From the NCBI GenBank assembly GCA_045635785.1, contig JAZTWJ010000048.1:1-34931 (forward strand): a DNA stretch of 34,931 nt, read 5' to 3'. Origin of the DNA: Flemingiibacterium sp045635785. GTDB lineage: Bacteria; Bacillota; Clostridia; Oscillospirales; CAG-272. A model generated the notes under the pieces. The model worked only from the letters and a program-made list of their open reading frames with translations, ran no database searches and was not told the origin of the DNA. This document shows, piece after piece, positions 1 to 5,939 of the stretch. Every line of letters starts with the position of its first letter. Positions within the stretch are counted from its first letter, which is position 1. Both the position numbers and the translations under genes were made by a program.

Positions 1-59
1 GGTAGAGCGCCACCTTGCCAAGGTGGAGGTGGCGGGTTCGAGCCCCGTAATCCGCTCCA
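1..59 (+). tRNA. tRNA-Gly(GCC), 3' part
   Basis: The anticodon stem CCACC/GGTGG closes the seven-base loop TTGCCAA, giving anticodon GCC. A T-arm (GCGGG TTCGAGC CCCGT), the 3' acceptor strand AATCCGC, discriminator T and an encoded CCA (57-59) follow. The 5' acceptor strand and part of the D-arm lie outside the window. Confidence 0.95.
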
Positions 60-65
60 TTTTTT

Positions 66-141
66 GGAAGCTTAGCTCAGCTGGGAGAGCATCTGCCTTA
101 CAAGCAGAGGGTCACAGGTTCGATCCCTGTAGCTTCCACCA
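66..141 (+). tRNA. tRNA-Val(TAC)
   Basis: Complete cloverleaf. Acceptor GGAAGCT pairs with AGCTTCC. The anticodon stem TCTGC/GCAGA encloses CTTACAA (anticodon TAC), the T-arm is ACAGG TTCGATC CCTGT, and CCA is encoded at 139-141. It lies 6 nt after tRNA-Gly, so the two belong to one tRNA cluster. Confidence 0.96.
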
Positions 142-143
142 CA

Positions 144-171
144 AAAACCTCGCCGATCGGCGAGGTTTTTT
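144..171. terminator. Bidirectional intrinsic terminator after the tRNA cluster
   Basis: A perfect inverted repeat, AACCTCGCC GATC GGCGAGGTT, is flanked by A and T runs on both sides. It can end the tRNA transcript on the plus strand and the amidotransferase transcript on the minus strand. Confidence 0.9.
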
Positions 172-175
172 CTTG

Positions 176-841
176 CTATTTTTTGCTCGAAGCCTGCACA
201 AAGGCGGATAGGATCGCCCCCGCACCCGCTAAATGCTCGGGATGCCACTGCACACCTAAATAAAAGCGTTTGTCGGGGGCTTCCAATGCCTCGACGATGC
301 CATCATCCGATACGGCACAAACGCGCAGCCCACCTGCGATTCGATCCACCGCCTGATGATGGATGCTGTTTACGGCGGCGGTTTTTTCGCCCATGATAGC
401 GCGCAGCCTTGTGCTTTCGCGAATGCGGACAACATGCGAGGGATATTTTCGGGCGTGGACTTGAAGATGATGGGGGATATCCAAAAACAGCGTGCCGCCC
501 AGCGCCGCATTCATCACCTGAATGCCCCGACAAATGCCAAATGTTGGGAAATTCCGTTGATAAGCCAGCCTTGCCAGCATCAGTTCGAAGGCATCACGCT
601 CAGGCGACGATACATCCACGGTCTGCGGATCAAAATCCGACAATCCGAACAGCCGCGGATCTATGTCGCCGCCGCCGCTCAGCAGGATGCCGTCAAGACG
701 AAAGGCTTCCGCGGGGTCTATGCAGGGCGGGAGCAAAACTGGCACGCCTCCTGCGCGCAAAATCGCATCGCAATATGCGCGATTTATGCAAAATTGATGT
801 GCCCCATCATTGGCGGCGGTGATGCCGATCAAAGGCTTCAT
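176..841 (-). CDS. Class I glutamine amidotransferase-like hydrolase (gamma-glutamyl-GABA hydrolase, peptidase C26 family)
   Basis: A 221-residue single-domain protein. The nucleophile elbow FGICRG places the catalytic Cys at about residue 104. The His-x-Glu pair of the triad is in QWHPEH (about residues 197-202). LLSGGGDIDP (53-62) and NSIHHQAV are typical of the PuuD/YvdE branch, which hydrolyses gamma-glutamyl amides such as gamma-glutamyl-GABA in the cytoplasm. No synthase domain is attached and there are no polyamine-catabolism genes nearby, so the substrate is open. GGGAGG lies 8 nt before the ATG and supports the start. The gene is convergent with the tRNA cluster and divergent from nrdR. 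Confidence 0.85.
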   Translation of the reverse strand: MKPLIGITAANDGAHQFCINRAYCDAILRAGGVPVLLPPCIDPAEAFRLDGILLSGGGDIDPRLFGLSDFDPQTVDVSSPERDAFELMLARLAYQRNFPTFGICRGIQVMNAALGGTLFLDIPHHLQVHARKYPSHVVRIRESTRLRAIMGEKTAAVNSIHHQAVDRIAGGLRVCAVSDDGIVEALEAPDKRFYLGVQWHPEHLAGAGAILSAFVQASSKK

Positions 842-922
842 GGCGATTCCTCCCTATAAAAAGCTTCCGTTTCATTATATATGCAGTGAATGTCAACAAG
901 ATGAAAACTTTTTATGAAAGGC

Positions 923-951
923 TTTACTTTCCTTTAGTAATGTGGTATAAT
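923..951 (+). promoter_or_regulatory. nrdR promoter
   Basis: TTTACT (923-928), a 17-nt spacer and TATAAT (946-951) sit about 50 nt before the nrdR start. This is a sigma-A-type match by eye. Confidence 0.8.
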
Positions 952-1004
952 GTAAGGGAAATCGGAACCATCGCATGAAGCATGTAGAAAGGCTTGAAAA
1001 CGAT

Positions 1005-1520
1005 ATGAGATGTCCTGTCTGTGGATGCTGTGAAGATAAAGTTTTGGATACCCGTCATGTTGACGATGAGCGTAGCATACGCCGACGCAGGGAGTGCACC
1101 AACTGTCAGCACCGTTTCACCTCTTATGAGGTGATCGAGCGCACGCCGCTGATCGTATGCAAACGAGATAACACCCGCGAGGAATTCGACCGCGAAAAGG
1201 TTATGGCAGGTGTCAAAAAAGCGTGTCAGAAGCGCCCCGTTTCGGTGCGTCAGATGAAAGATCTTGTGGATAAGCTGGAGTCGTATTTCCGCAACAACGT
1301 GCGCGGCGAGGTTCCCACCTCTGAAATCGGCGAAAGGATCATGGCGGGGCTTCGTGAGCTGGACGAGGTAGCGTATATCCGTTTTGTGTCGGTTTATCGC
1401 CAATTTGAGGATGTGGACTCCTTTTTGACCGAGTTAAACAATCTGAAAATGATGAAAGAAGCGCGCAAACGCGAAGAACAGGAGCAAGAGCAGGAGACAC
1501 AGGATCAATCGAAGAAATAA
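1005..1520 (+). CDS. nrdR: Transcriptional repressor NrdR
   Basis: NrdR is a nucleotide-sensing repressor of ribonucleotide reductase operons. The N-terminal zinc ribbon shows MRCPVCGC and later CTNCQHRF, followed by the ATP-cone (FDREKVMAGVKKAC and on). The start at 1005 is chosen because the family begins at the MRCPxC zinc ribbon. An upstream in-frame ATG at 975 would add ten unrelated residues. AGAAAGG at 986-992 is the likely SD, 12 nt away. The 171-residue product is a little longer than usual because of a Glu/Gln-rich tail (EQEQEQETQDQSKK). No ribonucleotide reductase gene lies in the window, so its targets are elsewhere. Confidence 0.96.
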   Translation: MRCPVCGCCEDKVLDTRHVDDERSIRRRRECTNCQHRFTSYEVIERTPLIVCKRDNTREEFDREKVMAGVKKACQKRPVSVRQMKDLVDKLESYFRNNVRGEVPTSEIGERIMAGLRELDEVAYIRFVSVYRQFEDVDSFLTELNNLKMMKEARKREEQEQEQETQDQSKK

Positions 1521-1526
1521 AACAAG

Positions 1527-1564
1527 AAAGCAGACGAAATGATTCACATTTCGCCTGCTTTTTG
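1527..1564. terminator. Terminator between nrdR and the GNAT gene
   Basis: AAGCAG-A-CGAAATG pairs with CATTTCG-C-CTGC around a short loop, followed by TTTTT. It lies directly after the nrdR stop and can also serve the convergent gene. Confidence 0.85.
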
Positions 1565-1598
1565 TTCGTATTCATGGCGCGAGAGTCAGAGCTTCTCT

Positions 1599-2189
1599 CT
1601 ACGATCTCGCGTATTTTGCAAGAATTGCCGTCGCGTCGATCTCATCAAATTGCTTCGGACAAATGCGGTGCTTCGCCGCATCCACCGGCTCATGTGTGCC
1701 GATGAGCCGCTCAAACAGCACCACATCTCGCCACTCACCCTGTTTGAAGCCGGCGAGATGCTCTCTGCCCGCCTCCCGAAAGCCGAATGCTTCGTGCAGC
1801 GCAAAGCTGGGCGGATTGGGATCGGTAACGACGCCGTATAGATTTTGATACCCCATCTCGGTCAGAAGCTCAATGAGCGCGCCGTACAGTCTGCGCCCCA
1901 GCCCCTTCCCGCGATGCTCTCTGTGGATATAAACCGACAGCTCCGCACAAAAGCGGTAGCCGAACCGCACCTTGTAACGGTGTGCATAGGCATAGCCGAC
2001 GATCTTGCCGTCAATCTCCGCCACAAGATAGGGAAATTCTGCCGTAAATTCGCGGATGCGATCTTCAAATTCGGCAAGGGACGGCACATCGTATTCCAGC
2101 GTGATCGAGGTATCTTCCACATAAGGGCGGTATATTTCAAGGAGTGCCGCCGCATCGGAGAGGGCGGCTTGTCGAAAAGTCATATTCAT
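1599..2189 (-). CDS. GNAT N-acetyltransferase, phosphinothricin acetyltransferase-like
   Basis: A 196-residue protein of the Pat/YncA-type GNAT group. The N-terminus is FRQAALSDAAALLEIYRPYV, then TSITLEYD, the acetyl-CoA pyrophosphate loop HREHRGKGLGRRLYGALI (about 112-129), and NPPSFALHEAFGF typical of this subfamily. Members acetylate amino groups of compounds such as methionine sulfoximine or phosphinothricin; the native substrate is unknown. About 25 residues beyond the usual end of the domain (APVDAAKHR and on) form a poorly conserved tail. It starts 61 nt after the pyrE stop in the same direction, with no clear promoter of its own, so co-transcription with pyrE is likely. Confidence 0.85.
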   Translation of the reverse strand: MNMTFRQAALSDAAALLEIYRPYVEDTSITLEYDVPSLAEFEDRIREFTAEFPYLVAEIDGKIVGYAYAHRYKVRFGYRFCAELSVYIHREHRGKGLGRRLYGALIELLTEMGYQNLYGVVTDPNPPSFALHEAFGFREAGREHLAGFKQGEWRDVVLFERLIGTHEPVDAAKHRICPKQFDEIDATAILAKYARS

Positions 2190-2250
2190 TGCGATCCGTA
2201 TTTTATCGGGATTTTAACGCTTGCCGCAAATCCGTTTGAAATGTCGGGTG

Positions 2251-2925
2251 TTATGCCAGCTCGCAGTAGGTTTCAAGATACTTTTCCATGCGTGCGCGAA
2301 CTTCATCGTTCAGCGGAACAACGCCGTCAAGCTCGCGACCGTGCATGTGGTCAATGATCTCGCGGACGGTAACGATGGGATGTACCTTGATGCCGAATTC
2401 TGCGCCGATCTCCTTGGTGGCGGTAGTGCCGGACTGACCGCGCTCCATGCGGTCAACGGAGATGATCATATGCTCCACCTTAACATCAGCCGCTGCTTTC
2501 AGCTGGGGAAGAGTCTCACGAACGGCGGTGCCCGCGGTGATAACATCCTCGATGATAACCACGCGATCGCCGTCGGAAAGCTTTGCACCGACCATATTGC
2601 CGCCCTCGCCGTGATCCTTCGCTTCCTTGCGATTGAAGCAGTAGGGCTTATCAATGCCGTATTCGGTGAAAAGGGAGCATGCGGTGACGGTGGCAAGCGG
2701 AATGCCCTTGTATGCGGGACCAAAGAGGACGTCGAAATCCTCGCCCACATTGTTTTTCAGGCACTCGGCGTAATATTTGCCCAGCTTTGCCATCTGTGCG
2801 CCGGTTTTATAGTTGCCGGTGTTGACAAAGTAGGGGGACTGTCTGCCGCTCTTGGTGGTGAACTCACCAAAGCGAAGTACGCCGCTTCTTACCATAAATT
2901 CGATAAATTCTGTCTTGTAGCTCAT
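2251..2925 (-). CDS. pyrE: Orotate phosphoribosyltransferase
   Basis: Converts orotate plus PRPP to OMP in de novo pyrimidine synthesis. The 224-residue protein has the PRPP-binding motif RVVIIEDVITAGTAV, the family start YKTEFIEFMVRSGVLRFGEF with FTTKSGRQSPYFVN, and FNRKEAKDHGEGGN. I place the start at the ATG at 2925. An upstream in-frame ATG at 3018 would add 31 residues that are really leader sequence. There is no strong SD directly before this ATG; AGAAAGG lies on the far side of a hairpin (see the leader element). No other pyr genes are adjacent, and the downstream partner is a GNAT gene. A promoter at 3215-3243 implies a leader of about 280 nt. No PyrR-type anti-antiterminator was recognised. 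Confidence 0.95.
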   Translation of the reverse strand: MSYKTEFIEFMVRSGVLRFGEFTTKSGRQSPYFVNTGNYKTGAQMAKLGKYYAECLKNNVGEDFDVLFGPAYKGIPLATVTACSLFTEYGIDKPYCFNRKEAKDHGEGGNMVGAKLSDGDRVVIIEDVITAGTAVRETLPQLKAAADVKVEHMIISVDRMERGQSGTTATKEIGAEFGIKVHPIVTVREIIDHMHGRELDGVVPLNDEVRARMEKYLETYCELA

Positions 2926-2938
2926 TTTTATGACCGTT

Positions 2939-2967
2939 GCCTTCGCCGAGGCGAAGGCTGCCTTTCT
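2939..2967 (-). promoter_or_regulatory. SD-hairpin leader element, pyrE copy
   Basis: On the minus strand: AGAAAGG (2967-2961), 2 nt, GCCTTCGC-CTCG-GCGAAGGC (2958-2939), then 13 nt to the ATG. A second hairpin, CCCCAAAAGGGG, lies just upstream (2979-2968). One of seven such leaders in the window. Confidence 0.75.
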
Positions 2968-3025
2968 CCCCTTTTGGGGTTGATATATTATTGTCCCAAT
3001 TCGAAATTGTGTTTCCATCAGAACA

Positions 3026-3106
3026 CCTGCCCTTGTAGGGGAGGGGGCTCTCCTCCCGCAGGCAGGGTATCTCTATCGGTTATTAACGGGAGGCGAATCG
3101 CCTCCC
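3026..3106. repeat. Intergenic palindromic modules in the pyrE leader
   Basis: Two inverted repeats. The first, 3026-3066, pairs CCTGCC...GGGGAGG with CCTCCC...GGCAGG. The second, 3088-3106, is a perfect palindrome, GGGAGGCGA A TCGCCTCCC. The GC-rich TTGTAGGGG...CCCGCAGG style resembles dispersed intergenic repeats seen in clostridial genomes; that assignment is from memory and not verified. Both lie within the predicted pyrE 5' untranslated region. Neither is followed by a T-run on the minus strand. Confidence 0.6.
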
Positions 3107-3214
3107 TTACAGAAAGCACACCGATATGATTCCTGCTTATAGGTGGGAGGGCAAAACGTTATTGAGAGACAGTCTTTTCAGACTTGATTTCCCGCCAAAG
3201 CGGTTTCTTCATAT

Positions 3215-3243
3215 AGTATACCATTTTTTTGCTTGGAAGTAAA
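3215..3243 (-). promoter_or_regulatory. Probable pyrE promoter
   Basis: On the minus strand, TTTACT (3243-3238), 17 nt, TATACT (3220-3215). Transcription would start near 3208, leaving about 280 nt of leader with several hairpins, including AGTCT GAAA AGACT close to the 5' end. Confidence 0.65.
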
Positions 3244-3304
3244 GAGGAATGCGCGAATTTTTACGGAATTTTTGCGGAATTTTCCGATGATTTCCGCAAA
3301 ACGG

Positions 3305-3333
3305 TTGCAAGGCGTGGATTTTTGTGATATAAT
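3305..3333 (+). promoter_or_regulatory. Promoter of the YbaK-type deacylase gene
   Basis: TTGCAA (3305-3310), 17 nt, TATAAT (3328-3333), about 55 nt before the start codon. Confidence 0.8.
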
Positions 3334-3388
3334 AAAGCACAAAGCGGCATTGCCGCAGATTTTTTTGGGAAAGAACGGTGTTATCGGA

Positions 3389-3877
3389 ATGGCTGAATTC
3401 AAAACAAATGTATACCGTATTTTCGATAAGGAAAAGCTGCCCTATACGCCCCACACCTACGAGCATGGCGAGGAGGCGGTGGACGGCATGACCATCTCTG
3501 CGCTGCTGCATATTCCCCCCGAGCGTATCTTCAAAACGCTGGTGACACAGGGAAGTGACCGCAACTTTTACGTTTTTGATGTGCCGGTGCATCGTGAGCT
3601 GGACCTGAAAAAGGCGGCGAAGGCTGTGGGCGTCAAATCTGTGGAGATGATCCGCGTGGCGGACATCAACAAGGTGACGGGCTATGTGCGCGGCGGATGC
3701 TCGCCTGTGGGCATGAAAAAGCGATACCGCACCGTGTTCGACGCCTCGGCGCAGGAGCAGGAGACGATGCTGGTCAGTGCAGGACGCATCGGCTGGCAGA
3801 TCGAAGCGAAGCCCGCCGATCTGGCAATGGTGTCGGGGGCAAGCTTCGCGGATATTTTGTTAGAGCGACCGGAATAA
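3389..3877 (+). CDS. Cys-tRNA(Pro)/aminoacyl-tRNA deacylase, YbaK/EbsC family
   Basis: A 162-residue YbaK-fold protein. Family enzymes hydrolyse mischarged tRNAs in trans, classically Cys-tRNA(Pro). Visible hallmarks are IFKTLVTQG (the conserved FKTL(V/L) segment with the family Lys), FYVFDVPVHRELDLKKAAKAVG, and GYVRGGCSPVGMKK, the typical GG.SPxG.KK loop. The start at 3389 follows the family pattern (YRIFDKEKLPYTPHTYEH); the reading frame stays open upstream to 3233, but that stretch contains the promoter. The SD is weak (CGGA, with GGGAAAG further back). The gene is monocistronic, between its own promoter and a terminator. Confidence 0.92.
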   Translation: MAEFKTNVYRIFDKEKLPYTPHTYEHGEEAVDGMTISALLHIPPERIFKTLVTQGSDRNFYVFDVPVHRELDLKKAAKAVGVKSVEMIRVADINKVTGYVRGGCSPVGMKKRYRTVFDASAQEQETMLVSAGRIGWQIEAKPADLAMVSGASFADILLERPE

Positions 3878-3880
3878 GAA

Positions 3881-3907
3881 GATCCGCCTGGGAAGGCGGA
3901 TCCTTTC
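3881..3907 (+). terminator. Terminator after the YbaK-type gene
   Basis: GATCCGCC TGGGAA GGCGGATC followed by CTTTCT. The T-run is short but the position, 3 nt past the stop, fits. It abuts the stop codon of the convergent gene and could serve both. Confidence 0.75.
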
Positions 3908-4260
3908 TATTCTGTACGCAGTGCTTTTACGCAAAGATGAACAAATTCCTTAAAGGTGACACCCTTGCTTACAAGGGGACTGCGTGAAAGAATTTGCTCG
4001 CACTTAAAGAGGGGGATCTTTCGCAGTGCGGTGCGAACATTACGCTCGACACCGGCAGGAGTTGTGCTGTATTCTTCGGCGATGGTGCCGCACAGATGAT
4101 TGCTCGGAATGCTTGGCATGCCGGATTCCTCGCAAAGCGCGTGATAGACGGCGCTTCTCAAATATGCAAAGCCCTTGAGGTGAGTGGGCACGCAAAGCCG
4201 TAGAAATAAATTTTCGATTTTCTTTTCCAACGCGTTACGCTGAAGGGGATTCATGTCCAT
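3907..4260 (-). CDS. Stand-alone Spo0A C-terminal-domain DNA-binding protein
   Basis: A 117-residue protein matching only the sporulation initiation factor Spo0A C-terminal domain. LCVPTHLKGFAYLRSAVYHA corresponds to the GxPxHxKGYxYLRxAI helix region, and IAEEYSTTPAGVERNVRTAL corresponds to the recognition-helix segment IAxxYxTTPSRVERxIRxAI. The phosphoreceiver domain is absent, so control by the usual phosphorelay is not possible through this chain. GGAG 8 nt upstream supports the ATG at 4260. Upstream TATAAT is at 4315-4310. It could be a regulator of 0A-box genes, a competitor of full-length Spo0A, or a diverged regulator with other targets. The domain call is firm; the role is inference. 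Confidence 0.85.
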   Translation of the reverse strand: MDMNPLQRNALEKKIENLFLRLCVPTHLKGFAYLRSAVYHALCEESGMPSIPSNHLCGTIAEEYSTTPAGVERNVRTALRKIPLFKCEQILSRSPLVSKGVTFKEFVHLCVKALRTE

Positions 4261-4309
4261 TTGCTTTTCTCCAATGCTTTGTATGATTTAGAAGGGATCG
4301 CGTGATTCT

Positions 4310-4338
4310 ATTATACCACATTCCTTTTGAAAAAGAAA
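4310..4338 (-). promoter_or_regulatory. Promoter of the Spo0A-C-like gene
   Basis: On the minus strand, TTTCTT (4338-4333), 17 nt, TATAAT (4315-4310). The -35 is a weak match. Confidence 0.55.
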
Positions 4339-4412
4339 GAGACATCCTGCCCGAATTTTGGGCTTCGGATTTCCTCGAAGCACGAAAAATCTTGCGGAAA
4401 ATGTCGATTATT

Positions 4413-4434
4413 GCAAAAAATGGACGTTTTTTGC
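4413..4434. promoter_or_regulatory. Inverted repeat in the divergent region before pheST
   Basis: GCAAAAAA TGGACG TTTTTTGC is a perfect 8-bp inverted repeat between the two divergent promoters. It could be an operator or a hairpin; no protein can be assigned. Apart from this repeat, the stretch 4339-4486 shows nothing recognisable. Confidence 0.4.
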
Positions 4435-4486
4435 CACAAACAGGGCAAAAACGGGCATATTTTCAGTAAAAAATTTGCCGCAGCTC

Positions 4487-4515
4487 TTGCTTTTTCCACA
4501 GGACTGTGATATAAT
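4487..4515 (+). promoter_or_regulatory. pheST promoter
   Basis: TTGCTT (4487-4492), 17 nt, TATAAT (4510-4515), with transcription predicted near 4522. Confidence 0.8.
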
Positions 4516-4521
4516 ATTCTA

Positions 4522-4809
4522 CAGAAATGCAGTGATGAAGCCTGCTTTCCGTATACAATGGGCATACAGAGACGACCGACGCATTTTTGCGGCTGAGAGC
4601 GGTTGAGCCATGACGGAGAGGCGTTTCCCTTCGGAGCAGCAGCGGTGAACACAACGGTCTGTAGCCGCTGACGTCTGACTTTGCGTTAAAGAGTCGCCGA
4701 GTGTATTGCTTGGGCGTTTTGCTTGTGCAATAAAGTAAGGTGGTACCGCGGAGAAGCATAGAATTTATGCCGCTTCGTCCTTTATTTTCAGAGGACGTGG
4801 CGGTTTTTT
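4522..4809 (+). promoter_or_regulatory. T-box leader RNA, probably tRNA-Phe responsive
   Basis: The diagnostic T-box sequence AAGGTGGTACCGCG is at 4737-4750, inside the antiterminator region. It is followed by an intrinsic terminator: CCGC..CGTCCT (4770-4781) pairs with AGGACG..GCGG (4792-4803), then TTTTTT. Stem I begins near AGTGATGAAG (4531 on), with an AGAGA segment and 3' side GCGTTTCCCTTCGGAGC. I infer the specifier codon as TTC at 4625-4627 from the usual specifier-CC-T-GGAG layout, which agrees with Phe-tRNA synthetase downstream. Uncharged tRNA would stabilise the antiterminator and allow pheST transcription. The T-box call is firm; the specifier position is inference. Confidence 0.93.
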
Positions 4810-4859
4810 GCATGCCGTGCATGCCTCATCATAATACGTTTTACGAAAGGAACTGCAAC

Positions 4860-5873
4860 ATGAAAGACAAACTCGAACAAATCCGTGCGGCGGCAGTTGC
4901 TGCGCTTGATGAAGCAGGGGCGGATCTTGAAGCGATCCGTATCCGCTTCCTCGGAAAAAAGGGCGAGCTGACCGGCGTTTTGCGCGGCATGGGTCAGCTG
5001 ACAGCCGAGGAGCGTCCCGTTATCGGTCAGCTTGCCAATGACGTGCGCGCCTTCATTGAAAATGCCATCGCCGAAAAGGCTGCCATCGCCGAAAAGGAAG
5101 CGCTCATCGCAAAGCTCCGCGAGGAACGCCTTGACGTGACCATGCCCGGCACCAAGCCCGCCATCGGCAAGCGTCATCCGCTTGCATCGGTACAAAAGGA
5201 GATGGAAGACATCTTCATTGGCATGGGCTTCAGCATTGTGGACGGTCCCGAGGTGGAGTATGACTACTACAACTTCCAGGCGCTGAACATCCCCGAAAAT
5301 CATCCTGCACGCGACACACAGGATACCTTCTATATTACCGAAAACATCCTGCTGCGCTCCCAGACATCCCCCGTTCAGGTGCGTACCATGGAAAAACAGC
5401 GTCCCCCCATCCGCATCATTTCCCCCGGCAGAGTCTATCGCTCCGACGCGGTGGATGCGTCCCATTCTCCGCTGTTCCATCAGCTGGAAGGCCTTGTTGT
5501 AGACAAGGGCATCACCATGGGCGACCTTAAGGGCACCCTTGAAACCTTCGCAAAGACGATGTTCGGCGAAAAGACGCAGATCCGCTTCCGTCCCCATCAT
5601 TTCCCCTTCACCGAGCCTTCGGCAGAGGTTGACGTTTCCTGCTTTGTTTGCGGCGGCAAGGGCTGCAAGCTTTGCAAGGGCGAGGGCTGGATCGAAATTC
5701 TCGGCGCGGGAATGGTTCACCCGAATGTGCTGATCGGCTGTAACATCGATCCGAATGAATACAGCGGATTTGCCTTTGGTATGGGCATTGAGCGCATCAC
5801 CATGATCAAATACGGCATCGACGACATGCGCTATCTCTATGAAAACGATGTAAGATTTCTCGATCAGTTCTAA
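4860..5873 (+). CDS. pheS: Phenylalanine-tRNA ligase alpha subunit
   Basis: Catalytic subunit of the alpha2-beta2 PheRS; 337 residues. An N-terminal coiled-coil tRNA-binding arm (about 1-85, MKDKLEQIRAAAVAALDEAG) precedes the class II core. Motif 2 is around GRVYRSDAVDASHSPLFHQL, followed by FRPHHFPFTEPSAEVDVSC, and motif 3 is GMGIERITMIKYGIDDMR. Four Cys in the CFVCGGKGCKLCKGEGW segment form a CxxC...CxxC pair also known in other bacterial PheS. AAAGGA 9 nt before the ATG supports the start. The T-box leader lies directly upstream and pheT follows after 66 nt. Confidence 0.97.
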   Translation: MKDKLEQIRAAAVAALDEAGADLEAIRIRFLGKKGELTGVLRGMGQLTAEERPVIGQLANDVRAFIENAIAEKAAIAEKEALIAKLREERLDVTMPGTKPAIGKRHPLASVQKEMEDIFIGMGFSIVDGPEVEYDYYNFQALNIPENHPARDTQDTFYITENILLRSQTSPVQVRTMEKQRPPIRIISPGRVYRSDAVDASHSPLFHQLEGLVVDKGITMGDLKGTLETFAKTMFGEKTQIRFRPHHFPFTEPSAEVDVSCFVCGGKGCKLCKGEGWIEILGAGMVHPNVLIGCNIDPNEYSGFAFGMGIERITMIKYGIDDMRYLYENDVRFLDQF

Positions 5874-5939
5874 TTTGACCAAGCAGATCAACTACCTCAA
5901 GAGAAATCCTATTTTCAGATAATCGAAAGGAAGCTAACC

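Noticed and set aside
874..896. Promoter of the amidotransferase gene (TTGACA ... TATAAT on the minus strand)
   Set aside because: The spacing between the two elements is far too short (about 11-14 nt), so no functional pair could be assigned.
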